In this document: positions 48,540 to 57,263 of the stretch, in pieces | Layout of the letters: each line of letters begins with the position of its first letter | Numbering within the stretch: the first letter of the stretch is position 1 | Assembly (NCBI GenBank): GCA_034522155.1 | Contig: JAXHLP010000006.1 | Span: forward strand, 496,001-560,000 | DNA from: Salinilacustrithrix sp034522155 | GTDB taxonomy: Bacteria > Actinomycetota > Acidimicrobiia > Acidimicrobiales > Salinilacustritrichaceae | Direction: 5' to 3' | DNA: 64,000 nt | Notes under the pieces: model-generated | Database searches by the model: none | The model's input: only the letters and a program-made list of their open reading frames with translations | Told to the model about the DNA's origin: nothing | Made by a program: the position numbers and the translations under genes

Positions 48540-50042
48540 CTACGGCGCTGCGATGCCCAGCACGTCGCCGGCGTGGGCGGTCCAGCGCTTGTAGTCGACC
48601 TTGCCGTTGGCGGCCCGGCCGAGTGAGCCGACGAACACGATCCGCTTGGGCGCCTTGTAGTGGGCGTGATGGGCCTTGACGTGGCCGATGAGCTCGTCCT
48701 CGTCGGGTGAGGCGCCGGGCGTCGGTTCGACGACGGCGGTGATGGCCTGGCCGAAGCGCTCGTCGGGCAGGCCGACCACCACGGCGTCGTGGACCCCATC
48801 GTGCTCCTTGAGCGCTTCCTCGACCTCCTCGGGGAAGACCTTCTCGCCACCGGTGTTGATGCACACCGAGCCCCGTCCGAGCAACACCAGGGTGCCGTCG
48901 GGCTCGACCCGGGCGTAGTCCCCGGGCATCGAATAGCTCTCGCCGTCGATCTGCACGAACGTCTCGGCTGACTTGACCGGGTCCTTGTAGTAGCCGATGG
49001 GCACGTGGCCCTTCATCGCCACCTTGCCGATGCGATCGTCGCCGGGTTCGATGAGCGTGTGGTCGTCGGCGATCACCTTGGTCGACGGACCGAGGGTGAA
49101 CGTGGCGGTCTTGGCCGACTGGTTGTCGCCTCCCGAGACCGAATTGGCCATGCCGATGGCCTCCGACGAACCGAGCGAGTCGACCAGCAGCATCCGCGGG
49201 TTGTGGCGGAGCAGCCCGTCCTTGGTCGCCTGGCTCCACATGACCCCGGAGGACAGGATGACCTTGAGCGAGGAGATGTCCCACCGGTCGGGCTCGGCAT
49301 CGAGGGCGGCGAGGATCGGGCGGGCGAAGGCGTCGCCCACGATGGCGGTGTTGTCGACCGCGTGCCGCTCCACGGTGTCGAGCATCTCCACCGGGTCGAA
49401 CTTGCCCCCGGTGAGGGTCACGACCGAACCGCCGCCGGTGAGTGCGGTGAACGCATTGAACGCGCCCGTACCGTGCATCAGCGGACATGCCGGCAGGGTG
49501 CGGATGCCCGGCGTCGCACACAGCTCCCGGACCCGGTCGAGGTCGACGTCCTCGGGGAGGTGACGCTTGCGGGGACCGCCCTCGTTGAGCACGAGCAGCA
49601 GGTCGTCGTTGCGCCACATCACCCCCTTGGGCATGCCGGTGGTGCCACCGGTGTAGAGCAGGAACAAGCTGTCGCCCGACCGACCCCAGGGGGCGATCGT
49701 GCGGTCGGTGGCGCTGGCGGCGGCGTCCTCGTAGGGCGTCGCCCAGTCCGGGCACGGACCCGAGCCGTCGTCGACCCACAGCCACCCCCGCACGTCTGGA
49801 ACCCGATCGCGCAGACCCTCGATGCGGGCGGCGAACTGGCCCTCGAAGACCACGACCGAGGTGTCGGCGTTCTCCCACAGGTAGACGAGCTCGTCGTCGA
49901 CGTAGCGGTAGTTGGTGTTGACCGGCGCCAGCCCGAGCTTGAAGGCGGCGAACACCGACTCGAGGTACTCGGGCCGGTTCGTCAGGTACTGGGCGACCGA
50001 GGTGTGCTCGGATGCGCCCGCCTCGAGCAGCCACGCGGCCAC
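48540..50042 (-). CDS. Acyl-CoA synthetase, 5' end apparently frameshifted
   Basis: The frame opened by GTG 50042 has 500 residues with the AMP-forming ligase motifs: SLFLLYTGGTTGMPKGVMWR near residue 125 (P-loop), ACPLMHGTGAF, VDSLGSSEAIGMA, YSMPGDYARVEPDGTLVLLG near 375, and KRIVFVGSLGRAANGKVDYK with the catalytic Lys at the end. Homology continues upstream of the GTG (WNFADTWETLAETLPGEP, up to 50156), but no ATG, GTG or TTG opens that frame. ATG 50163 is one base out of phase; deleting one G would give MRWNFADTWETL. So it may be a pseudogene, a recent mutation or sequencing error. Downstream frame is intact. Confidence 0.85.
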   Translation of the reverse strand: MAAWLLEAGASEHTSVAQYLTNRPEYLESVFAAFKLGLAPVNTNYRYVDDELVYLWENADTSVVVFEGQFAARIEGLRDRVPDVRGWLWVDDGSGPCPDWATPYEDAAASATDRTIAPWGRSGDSLFLLYTGGTTGMPKGVMWRNDDLLLVLNEGGPRKRHLPEDVDLDRVRELCATPGIRTLPACPLMHGTGAFNAFTALTGGGSVVTLTGGKFDPVEMLDTVERHAVDNTAIVGDAFARPILAALDAEPDRWDISSLKVILSSGVMWSQATKDGLLRHNPRMLLVDSLGSSEAIGMANSVSGGDNQSAKTATFTLGPSTKVIADDHTLIEPGDDRIGKVAMKGHVPIGYYKDPVKSAETFVQIDGESYSMPGDYARVEPDGTLVLLGRGSVCINTGGEKVFPEEVEEALKEHDGVHDAVVVGLPDERFGQAITAVVEPTPGASPDEDELIGHVKAHHAHYKAPKRIVFVGSLGRAANGKVDYKRWTAHAGDVLGIAAP

Positions 50043-50264
50043 GCCATCGGCTCGGGCGTCGAAGTCGGCCCAGGTGACGACTCGGTCACCGTGCAGCAGC
50101 GCGGGTTCACCCGGAAGCGTCTCGGCGAGGGTTTCCCAGGTGTCCGCGAAGTTCCATCCGCATGCGGCATGTCGTCGCCCGTCGGAAGCGTCGCCCGTAC
50201 GGATCGGCGCCGGTCGGCTGGTCGCGCGCCGAGGTGGCGAGTGACTGCGGCGATCGACGTCGGG

Positions 50265-51206
50265 CTACGAAGCCAGGTCGGCGAGGATGCCGGCGTTGGC
50301 CGGGTGGCGCAGCTTGCTCATCGCCCGGGCCTCGATCTGGCGGATCCGCTCACGGGTCAGGTCGAAGTGGCGACCGACCTCGTCGAGGGTGCGGGGCTCG
50401 TGCCCGTCGAGGCCGTAGCGGAGGATGAGGATGCGCTGCTCGCGGTCGTCGAGGCCCTTGAGCCCGGCGAGCACGTCGCCGCGGGTGGCCTCGGTGACGG
50501 CGTCGCCCTCGGGGTCGTCCTCGGCCACGGCGGCCAGGTCGCCCAGGGTCATGTCGCCGTCGTCGGACAGGCCGTCGTCCAGTGACTTGGCGATCCGGGC
50601 CGACGCCAGGATCTCCTCGATCTTGGCCGGCGGGTGCCCGACCTCGACCGACAGCTCGTCGAGGGTCGGCGGACGGCCGAGCTTGGACTCGAGCATGCCG
50701 CGTGCCTTGTCGATCTGCTTGAGCAGGTCGTGGGCGTGGACCGGCAGGCGGATGGTGCGGGCCGTGTTGGCCACGCCGCGGGTGATGGCCTGGCGGATCC
50801 ACCACGTGGCGTAGGTGGAGAACTTGAAGCCCTTGCGGTGGTCGAACTTCTCGACCGCGTGGATGAGCCCGAGGTTGCCCTCCTGGATCAGGTCCAGCAG
50901 CGGCAGCTCGGTGCGGTGGTACTTCTTGGCGATGGACACGACCAGGCGCAGGTTCGCGTTGACGAACTGCTCGGTGGCGCGATCGCCGGCGCGGACCTGA
51001 CGACGCAGCTTTGCCTTCTCGGACGGGGCCACGCCCTCGTCGCTCGCCAGCCGCTCTCGGGCCTCGACACCCGCCTGGACGAGCGCACCCAGCCGCGCCT
51101 CGTCCTCCTTGGTCAGCAGGGCATGGCGGCCGATGTCGTTCAGGTAGAGCCGGACGATGTCTTCGTCGGATTCACCGGAACGAGTAGCGCGTGCGGCAGA
51201 GCTCAC
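50265..51206 (-). CDS. RNA polymerase sigma factor, RpoD/SigB-like (group 1-2)
   Basis: 313 residues covering regions 1.2-4.2: DEDIVRLYLNDIGRHALLTK, FVNANLRLVVSIAKKYHRTE near 110 (region 2.1), LDLIQEGNLGLIHAVEKFD near 135 (core binding), STYATWWIRQAITRG near 160 (region 2.4), GRPPTLDELSVEVG and a C-terminal HTH, RTLDEVGRHFDLTRERIRQI. The long acidic N-terminus of actinobacterial SigA is absent, so it may be an alternative group 2 factor. GTG start; the 294-bp upstream region is large for this genome and holds a strong hairpin. Confidence 0.92.
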   Translation of the reverse strand: MSSAARATRSGESDEDIVRLYLNDIGRHALLTKEDEARLGALVQAGVEARERLASDEGVAPSEKAKLRRQVRAGDRATEQFVNANLRLVVSIAKKYHRTELPLLDLIQEGNLGLIHAVEKFDHRKGFKFSTYATWWIRQAITRGVANTARTIRLPVHAHDLLKQIDKARGMLESKLGRPPTLDELSVEVGHPPAKIEEILASARIAKSLDDGLSDDGDMTLGDLAAVAEDDPEGDAVTEATRGDVLAGLKGLDDREQRILILRYGLDGHEPRTLDEVGRHFDLTRERIRQIEARAMSKLRHPANAGILADLAS

Positions 51207-51360
51207 GGGTACGACGACCTCCAAGAGGGGGTGGTGTGATGGCGGGACACGGGAAGCAAAGCGTGGCCGGGAGACCGGAAAATCACCCGGCTGTCGATGG
51301 TACAAGCAGATTCACGATTTGAGGGAAGAAATCCTGCTCTCCGAGCGTTTCGGGGCGGAC

Positions 51361-51399
51361 CGGCGGGTCCTGCCCTCGGACCGAGGGCTCGACCCGCCG
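51361..51399. repeat. Long GC hairpin in the sigma factor/ACAD divergent region
   Basis: CGGCGGGTC (51361-51369) pairs with GACCCGCCG (51391-51399), with a further inner stem GCCCTC/GAGGGC around GGACC; only 2-nt bulges interrupt it. It lies 155 bp upstream of the sigma factor start and 100 bp from the ACAD start. A/T-rich runs next to it (GAAGAAATCC, GGAAAATCAC) may hold the sigma promoter. Confidence 0.55.
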
Positions 51400-51500
51400 A
51401 ACGGTGGTGCAGCCTACGAGGAAATGGCGACGGAGTCGGCATGAGTCCCTGGCGTGATGCGGTCGCGGTCAGGCGGACGGATCAACCCTACGGTGCCGCC

Positions 51501-52664
51501 ATGGACTTCGACTTCCCCGGCGACGACGATCCGCGGCGCCAGACGGTGCGCTCCTGGCTCGAGGCCCACCCCACACCGACGGGTCGCGAACTGGCTGAGG
51601 CCGGCTACGTGGCCCCCCACTGGCCCGAGCCCTGGGGCCTCGACGCCGATCCGATCCACCAGATCCTGATCGACGAGGAGCTCGAGGCCGCGGGCGTGGC
51701 CCGCCCCCAGAACATGATCGGCATCGGCTGGGCCGGCCCCACGATCCTCCACGCCGGCACCGACGCCCAGAAGCAGCGGTACCTGTTCCCGCTGCTCGCC
51801 GGCGAGGAGATCTGGTGCCAGCTCTTCTCCGAACCGGCGGCGGGATCCGATCTGGCCAACCTCGGGACCCGCGCGGTCCGCGATGGCGACGAGTGGGTGG
51901 TCAACGGGCAGAAGATCTGGACCTCGATGGCGCACCACTCCGCATTCGGGATCCTGATCGCCCGCACCGACCCCGACGTGCCCAAGCACGAGGGCATCAC
52001 CTACTTCGTCTGCCCGATGGACACGCCCGGCATCGAGATACGTCCGATCATCGAGATGACGGGCGGGCACACCTTCAACGAGGTGTTCTTCGACGACGTC
52101 CGGATCCTCGACGAGAATCGGGTCGGTCCCGAGCACGGCGGCTGGGCGCTGGCCAAGGTGACCCTCGGCAACGAGCGGGTCTCGCTGTCCTCCGGGGGCG
52201 CGCTGTGGGGCATGGGGCCGGCGGCCGAGGATCTGCTCGACGAGGTCAGGGCCCGGGGTGCCGGCGCCGTCGACCCGGTGGTGCGCGACCGCCTCGCGGC
52301 CATGCACATCGAGGCCGAGCTGCTGCGCCTGATCCGCCTGCGCACGGTCACCGCGGCGATCAGGGGTGAGCCACCCGGACCCGAGGCGTCGATCCGCAAG
52401 ATCCTGGCCGACGAGCACGGTCAGAGGATCATGGCGATGGCCAAGGACCTGGCCGGCCCGTACGGCACCGTACGCGGCACCGGGCCCTTCGGTGCTCCCG
52501 ACGTGCACGGTTGGGACTTCGGCTACCTGTTCTCCCAGGCGCTCACGATCGGGGGCGGCACGGGCGACGTGCAGCGCAACATCCTCGCCGAGCGGGTGCT
52601 CGGCCTGCCCCACGACGTCGATGTGGAGACCGGGCGGTCCTGGGCTGCGTCACAGCGTGTCTGA
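51501..52664 (+). CDS. Acyl-CoA dehydrogenase
   Basis: 387 residues. WCQLFSEPAAGSDLANLGTR near residue 98, VVNGQKIWTSMAHHSAFGIL near 132, FNEVFFDDVRILDENRVG near 195, and the closing TIGGGTGDVQRNILAERVLG near 352. ATG 51501 has TACGGT 6 nt upstream; an in-frame start at 51441 would add 20 residues of unusual sequence. It shares length and motif spacing with the ACAD at 43054, and both likely act on similar acyl-CoA or CoA-linked ring substrates. Confidence 0.93.
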   Translation: MDFDFPGDDDPRRQTVRSWLEAHPTPTGRELAEAGYVAPHWPEPWGLDADPIHQILIDEELEAAGVARPQNMIGIGWAGPTILHAGTDAQKQRYLFPLLAGEEIWCQLFSEPAAGSDLANLGTRAVRDGDEWVVNGQKIWTSMAHHSAFGILIARTDPDVPKHEGITYFVCPMDTPGIEIRPIIEMTGGHTFNEVFFDDVRILDENRVGPEHGGWALAKVTLGNERVSLSSGGALWGMGPAAEDLLDEVRARGAGAVDPVVRDRLAAMHIEAELLRLIRLRTVTAAIRGEPPGPEASIRKILADEHGQRIMAMAKDLAGPYGTVRGTGPFGAPDVHGWDFGYLFSQALTIGGGTGDVQRNILAERVLGLPHDVDVETGRSWAASQRV

Positions 52665-52683
52665 CGTGTCACCATTTCTTCCC

Positions 52684-53124
52684 ATGGTGACCCGTGCAGA
52701 GGTTTCCGCCGCCGACATCGCCCAGGAGATCGGCAACGTCGGCGTGCTCAAGCGCAAGTCCAAGGTCCGCGCGTTCGAGGATCTGCCCGGCGTCCCCGAG
52801 GGCACCAAGGGCATCATCGCCCTCGTCGACGGCTGGGACACCTGGATCCGCTACCACGTCCTGTTCGACAACGACGTCCAGCTGGGCACGATCAACCGCG
52901 AGCTGCTCGTGCCCGCCAAGAAGTACGAGGAGTTCCGGGCCAAGCGTGAGGAGGCCCTCGACTCCGGGGCCCTCGACGAGCCCGAGGTCGACGAGTCGGA
53001 GGAAGCCGAGGGAGAGGGTGGCGGTGCTGCGGCGGGCAGCGACGCCCCGGTCGTCAACGGTGTCACCATCCCGAGCTACCTGATCGAACGGTCCAAGTCC
53101 GCGCGCGAACGCCTCGGCGCGTAG
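52684..53124 (+). CDS. Conserved-looking hypothetical protein with SH3-like core
   Basis: 146 residues. After a helical start the core GIIALVDGWDTWIRYHVLFD, then VQLGTINRELLVPAKKYEE is a mixed beta segment like a small SH3/KOW barrel; a Glu-rich linker leads to VNGVTIPSYLIERSKSARE, which resembles a helical docking tail. ATG 52684 follows the ACAD stop by 19 bp, so both may be co-transcribed. No family is recognised. Confidence 0.65.
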   Translation: MVTRAEVSAADIAQEIGNVGVLKRKSKVRAFEDLPGVPEGTKGIIALVDGWDTWIRYHVLFDNDVQLGTINRELLVPAKKYEEFRAKREEALDSGALDEPEVDESEEAEGEGGGAAAGSDAPVVNGVTIPSYLIERSKSARERLGA

Positions 53125-53172
53125 CCGGTCACAACCGGCGCGGGATCGTCAGCCGCTCGATCGGGCGGCCGA

Positions 53173-54525
53173 TCAGCGCGGAGCGGGTCTGGTTCTCGCC
53201 GCGGTGGACGACCTCCCCGCCGAGCCGGACGACCGCGTCCGCTCGCCTCCCGACGCGGTGGACGCGGTCCGGGTGTCCAGCGGCGTGTCGGCGAATGCCC
53301 CGGGCCCGTGGAACATCCCGGCATGCCACCGGGACGGTGTCACCGCGACCGCCCGCGGGTAGTCCTCGAACAGCCAGCGGGCGAAGTTGCGTCGCGTCCA
53401 CGGGGTCGACCCCGCGACCCGCACGGCGGCCCGGACCGCCCTGCGGTGGCGCAACCCACGCACCAGCAGCGCCGACATCCGGTGGTCGGCCACCAGGTGG
53501 TGGTCGACCGCGTCGTCGTACCGGGCGGTGGCCACCCGGGCGCCGTGGGGCCCGGTCGACTCGATGGCCTCGGCCGCCAGCATCCCGGTCAGCAGCGCCT
53601 GGCCGATGCCTTCACCGGTCATCACGTCGGTCGCGGCGGCCGCGTCGCCGACGAAGAACGTCCGACGCCCGGTGCGGGGGAGGCGGTCGATGCGGGCCGG
53701 GATCGGCCAGGCCGTGTGCCGGGCTTCCGCGACGGCGTCGGGTCCGAGGATCTCACGAACCCGGGGCCGCTGCAGCAGGTCGTCCCACACGGCGCGCATC
53801 TCGCCCACGGCGACCTTGGCGCCACGCTGGACGCCGAAGCCGAAGTTCGCCGTGCCGTCGCCGACCGGGAAGGACCACGCGTAGCCCGGGAGCAGGTCGG
53901 TCTCGAACAGCACGAACAGCTCACGTTGGGCCTGCTCGGACACGTCGCGGAAGTAGGCGCGGAACGCGTGCCACTCGCCGCGATAGCCCGGCTCGCCGAG
54001 CCCCAGCGCCTTGCGGGTGGGTGACCACATCCCGTCGGCGGCCACGACGTAGCGAGTGTGGAGCCGGCCCACGCCGGCGACGTCGAGCGTGACCCGGTCG
54101 TCCTCCTCGGTGGCACCCTGCAGCGCGTGGCCCTCGAGCACGGTGGCGCCGGCTCGGCGGGCGAGGTCGACCAGTGCGGCGTCGTACTCGCTGCGCCGGG
54201 CGACGGCGGCGTGGACGCCGGGCCCGGGCGGCAGCGGAAAGCGCACCGAGTGGCCGCGCGGATTCGACGGGGTGGGTGGGCCCGACACGGTGGCGGCGTC
54301 GACGGGCATCCACGACGGGATCGTCGTGGGATCGAGGCCGAGCCGCTCCGAGAGCCGGAGGGCGAGCGCGGTGAGCCCGTCGCCGCAGCACTTGTCACGG
54401 GGGAACGCAGCTTTGTCGACCACGATGACGTCGCGACCGGCGCGTGCGAGCGAGATGGCGGCGGCGGCGCCGGCCGGGCCGGCGCCCACCACGACGACGT
54501 CGGCGCGTTGGTGCTGGTCGGTCAT
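53173..54525 (-). CDS. Geranylgeranyl-reductase-family FAD-dependent oxidoreductase
   Basis: 450 residues. FAD binding VVVGAGPAGAAAAISLARAG near residue 10, KAAFPRDKCCGDGLTALALR near 38 with the family Cys-Cys-Gly-Asp, ADGMWSPTRKALGLG near 160, and the GD motif TFFVGDAAAATDVMTGEGIG near 290. Reduces isoprenoid double bonds or related substrates. The last ~35 residues are unusual (Ser/Thr/Arg-rich); the other minus frame to 53129 reads more naturally (EVVHRGENQTRSALIGRP), so a late frameshift is possible. Confidence 0.85.
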   Translation of the reverse strand: MTDQHQRADVVVVGAGPAGAAAAISLARAGRDVIVVDKAAFPRDKCCGDGLTALALRLSERLGLDPTTIPSWMPVDAATVSGPPTPSNPRGHSVRFPLPPGPGVHAAVARRSEYDAALVDLARRAGATVLEGHALQGATEEDDRVTLDVAGVGRLHTRYVVAADGMWSPTRKALGLGEPGYRGEWHAFRAYFRDVSEQAQRELFVLFETDLLPGYAWSFPVGDGTANFGFGVQRGAKVAVGEMRAVWDDLLQRPRVREILGPDAVAEARHTAWPIPARIDRLPRTGRRTFFVGDAAAATDVMTGEGIGQALLTGMLAAEAIESTGPHGARVATARYDDAVDHHLVADHRMSALLVRGLRHRRAVRAAVRVAGSTPWTRRNFARWLFEDYPRAVAVTPSRWHAGMFHGPGAFADTPLDTRTASTASGGERTRSSGSAGRSSTAARTRPAPR

Positions 54526-54543
54526 GGTCCTGCGGTCGGGGCC

Positions 54544-56202
54544 CTAGCAGTCGACGCCCGCTTCGGGGCGGTACAGCGCGCTGACGCTATCGCTCTCGGT
54601 CGACCCGTCGGGATACGTGCGGGTGCGTGGTGTCGTCCAGCGGGTGCAGTTGCCGACGGGGGACGGTGTCGGCTCGCCGAGACTGACGTCGATGTGGTCG
54701 GTGCTGAACATGCGAACGGTCAGCGAGGTGTCCGTGTACTCCGGCCAGATCATCACGCCGTAGTCGGTGCTGTTGACGATCTGGAGATCGGGGTGCGGGA
54801 ACGAGATCGTGGCTTCGTGACCGCGGGGATACCGCTCGATGTAGAGGCTGTGGCTCTGGTACTCGCCGAACTCGAGCCCGGCGAACAGGGCGGCGTTGAA
54901 GAGACCGGTGGCGAACTGGCTGATGCCGCCGCCGACGTCCTCGGTCAGTTCGCCGTTGTAGATGGCACCGTCGGCCAGGAAGCCCTTCTCGCGCGTTCGC
55001 CGGCCGACGTAGTCGTTCACCGAGAAGGTCTCGCCGGGCCGGATGACGGCGCCGCGGATCATGTCGGCGATCCGGTGGATGTTGGAGACCCGGTTCTGGC
55101 AACACGCATGCTCGGTGGTGGGGCCGAACGCGTTCGGGCTGCCGACCTCCTCCACGATCCCGAGACCCTCGGCCTCCTCGGTGGTGAGCTCCGGCTCGGT
55201 TTCGTTCAGCTCGATGGTGACCGAGCGCTCATCGGCGAGGAACGCCTGGTTGACGGTCTCGGCGTTGGCGACGTCGCAGCACGAGACACCGGTCACCGAC
55301 GGGGTCACCACCGGCCGGCCGCCCTCCAGCGTGATGTCGGCATCGACCGCTGCGACCTGGAGCTCTTCGAACTCGGAACCGAGCACCGCGATGAGTTGCT
55401 CGGTGTCGAGCTCGATCGAGATCTCATCCTCGCTGGTCTCGACCGTGGAGAGCTGGCGCAGCTCGCGGGGGACGAGCTGGAACGTCTCGTCCCGGGCGGT
55501 GACGGACATGGTCTCGTCGGTGAGCTCGTTGGCCCGCGCTGCGGCCGCCTCGGCCACGCTGTCATCGAGGCGCGGTGCCAGGTCGCTCTGGCGGATCTGA
55601 ACGGTCACCGCCTCGCCCATCGGGGTGTCCTCGGCGGCGGCGCTCAGTGCGACCGAGAGCGTGTCGGGATCGATGCCGGTGCCGGGTTCCCCCGGAACGG
55701 GGACGAACGGGTCGCCGTCGATCGACTCGATGGTCGGTTCGACCGGCGAGACGAGGGCGTCGCCCTCGAGCTGGCGCAGCGTGGATCGGGCGACCTCCGG
55801 GTCGACCGTGTAGTGGATGGGCACCTCGTGGGGGCGGAAGAAGCTGACCAGCCACCCGAAGGGACGGACCGGCAGCAGTGCCGTGCGGCCCTCGTCGAGC
55901 GCAGCCTGGGCGGTGGTCTCGACATCGATGGAGAGGCCGATGTCCGCCGCGGTCGTCTCGTAGGTGACCTGTGGCGTCTCGATGCGCACCGTCCGGTCGA
56001 GGCTCTCGGCATCGAGTGCTTCGACCTCCTCGAGCAGCTGGTCCGAACCGAGGCCGCCCACGTCGTGGCCGGCGAGCTCGACGTTGCGCAGGACCTCACC
56101 GCTGGCGGCGCCGGTGTCGATCGCCCAGGCAGCCACGATCCCGAGCAGGATGACGACCGGCGCGAGCACGCCCGTCCAGAAGAATCGTCTCCTCGGTGCC
56201 AT
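54544..56202 (-). CDS. VanW-domain peptidoglycan-binding-like membrane protein
   Basis: 552 residues: N-terminal anchor helix (WTGVLAPVVILLGIVAAWAI), two PG_binding_4-type repeats (residues about 40-300), then the VanW domain: HACCQNRVSNIHRIADMIRG near 360, IRPGETFSVNDYVGRRTREK near 385, NGELTEDVGGGISQFATGLF near 415 and HPDLQIVNSTDYGVMIW near 465. VanW proteins are envelope-associated; the enzymatic role is uncertain. Cys pairs (VSCCDV, HACCQN) may form disulfides outside the cell. Divergent from the SDR gene across possible operators. Confidence 0.92.
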   Translation of the reverse strand: MAPRRRFFWTGVLAPVVILLGIVAAWAIDTGAASGEVLRNVELAGHDVGGLGSDQLLEEVEALDAESLDRTVRIETPQVTYETTAADIGLSIDVETTAQAALDEGRTALLPVRPFGWLVSFFRPHEVPIHYTVDPEVARSTLRQLEGDALVSPVEPTIESIDGDPFVPVPGEPGTGIDPDTLSVALSAAAEDTPMGEAVTVQIRQSDLAPRLDDSVAEAAAARANELTDETMSVTARDETFQLVPRELRQLSTVETSEDEISIELDTEQLIAVLGSEFEELQVAAVDADITLEGGRPVVTPSVTGVSCCDVANAETVNQAFLADERSVTIELNETEPELTTEEAEGLGIVEEVGSPNAFGPTTEHACCQNRVSNIHRIADMIRGAVIRPGETFSVNDYVGRRTREKGFLADGAIYNGELTEDVGGGISQFATGLFNAALFAGLEFGEYQSHSLYIERYPRGHEATISFPHPDLQIVNSTDYGVMIWPEYTDTSLTVRMFSTDHIDVSLGEPTPSPVGNCTRWTTPRTRTYPDGSTESDSVSALYRPEAGVDC

Positions 56203-56222
56203 GAGTCGATCAACCCTGACAC

Positions 56223-56257
56223 GTGAATCCGGTCACGATGTAGTCACGGCGCGTGAC
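56223..56257. promoter_or_regulatory. Possible operators between vanW-like and SDR genes
   Basis: GTGAATCCGGTCAC (56223-56236) has the GTGA-N6-TCAC form of CRP/FNR-family sites, and GTCACGGCGCGTGAC (56243-56257) is a 15-bp inverted repeat with 6-bp arms. Both lie in the 147-bp divergent gap. Which regulator, if any, binds cannot be told from here. Confidence 0.35.
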
Positions 56258-56349
56258 GATTGTGCGACCAATGTGACGAGACGGATCTCCGCATCTATGG
56301 TCACGTCCGTTTCCACACCGCCGACCGAGACCTGTAGAGGGGAACCGAC

Positions 56350-57258
56350 ATGAGTGGGATCAATGAGGGCCGCGTGGCCATCGTGACCGGTGCCGGCCGA
56401 GGCATCGGCCGCGAGCACTCGCTGATGCTGGCCGAGCAGGGCGCCAAGGTCGTGGTCAACGATCTCGGTGGCTCGATGGACGGCACCGGCGACGACCGGG
56501 GTCCCGCCCAGCAGGTCGTCGACGAGATCACCGACATGGGTGGCCAGGCCGTCGCCAACACCGACGACATCTCCGACTTCGAGGGCGCCAAGCGCCTCGT
56601 CGACCAGGCCCTCGAGCACTTCGGCACGTTGGACATCCTCGTGAACAACGCGGGCATCCTCCGCGACCGCATGCTCACGAACATGACCGAGGAGGAGTGG
56701 GACGCGGTCATCAAGGTCCACCTCAAGGGCACGTTCGCCCCGAGCCGGCACGCCGCGGCCTACTGGCGCGAGCAGACCAAGGCCGGCAACGAGGTCGACG
56801 GGCGGATCATCAACACCACCTCGCCCTCGGGTATCTACGGCAACGTGGGCCAGACCAACTACGGCGCAGCCAAGGCCGGCATCGCCAGCTTCACGATCAT
56901 CGCGTCCCAGGAGCTCGGCCGGTACGGGGTCACCGTCAACGCCATCGCCCCGGCTGCGCTCACCCGCATGACCGAGAACCTCGGCATGGGCCAGGCCTCC
57001 GAGGAGGACAAGGAGCTGCTCTCGCCCCGCCTGATCTCCCCGGTGGTGGTGTTCCTCGCCAGCCCGGCCGGCAAGGAGGTCACCGGCCGCGTGTTCGACG
57101 TGTCCGGCCGCATGCTGTCGGTGTCGGAGGGGTGGCACCGCGGGCCCACCATCGAGATGCCGGGCGACGACCCCGAGGCGCTCGGTCCCGACGTCCTGCG
57201 GATCGTCGGCGAGGCCCGGCCCAACGCCAACATGTTCGGCTACGACCAGGAAGGCTGA
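56350..57258 (+). CDS. SDR, MFE-2/17-beta-HSD4-like 3-hydroxyacyl-CoA dehydrogenase
   Basis: 302 residues. TGAGRGIGREHSLMLAEQGA near 13, VVVNDLGGSMDGTGDDRGPA near 33, ILVNNAGILRDRMLTNMTEE near 95, TTSPSGIYGNVGQTNYGAAK near 155 with Ser and Tyr-x3-Lys, and NAIAPAALTRMTENL near 197. Its closest relative in the window is the SDR at 45953. Unlike most genes here it has a clear Shine-Dalgarno-like AGAGGGGAA before the ATG. The next gene, a MaoC hydratase, follows by 5 bp; together they give both hydratase and dehydrogenase steps of beta-oxidation as in MFE-2. Confidence 0.94.
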   Translation: MSGINEGRVAIVTGAGRGIGREHSLMLAEQGAKVVVNDLGGSMDGTGDDRGPAQQVVDEITDMGGQAVANTDDISDFEGAKRLVDQALEHFGTLDILVNNAGILRDRMLTNMTEEEWDAVIKVHLKGTFAPSRHAAAYWREQTKAGNEVDGRIINTTSPSGIYGNVGQTNYGAAKAGIASFTIIASQELGRYGVTVNAIAPAALTRMTENLGMGQASEEDKELLSPRLISPVVVFLASPAGKEVTGRVFDVSGRMLSVSEGWHRGPTIEMPGDDPEALGPDVLRIVGEARPNANMFGYDQEG

Positions 57259-57263
57259 GACCA

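Noticed and set aside
51441..51500. Longer start for the ACAD at 51441
   Set aside because: The added residues (PWRDAVAVRRTDQPYGA) are not ACAD-like and TACGGT fits the shorter ATG.
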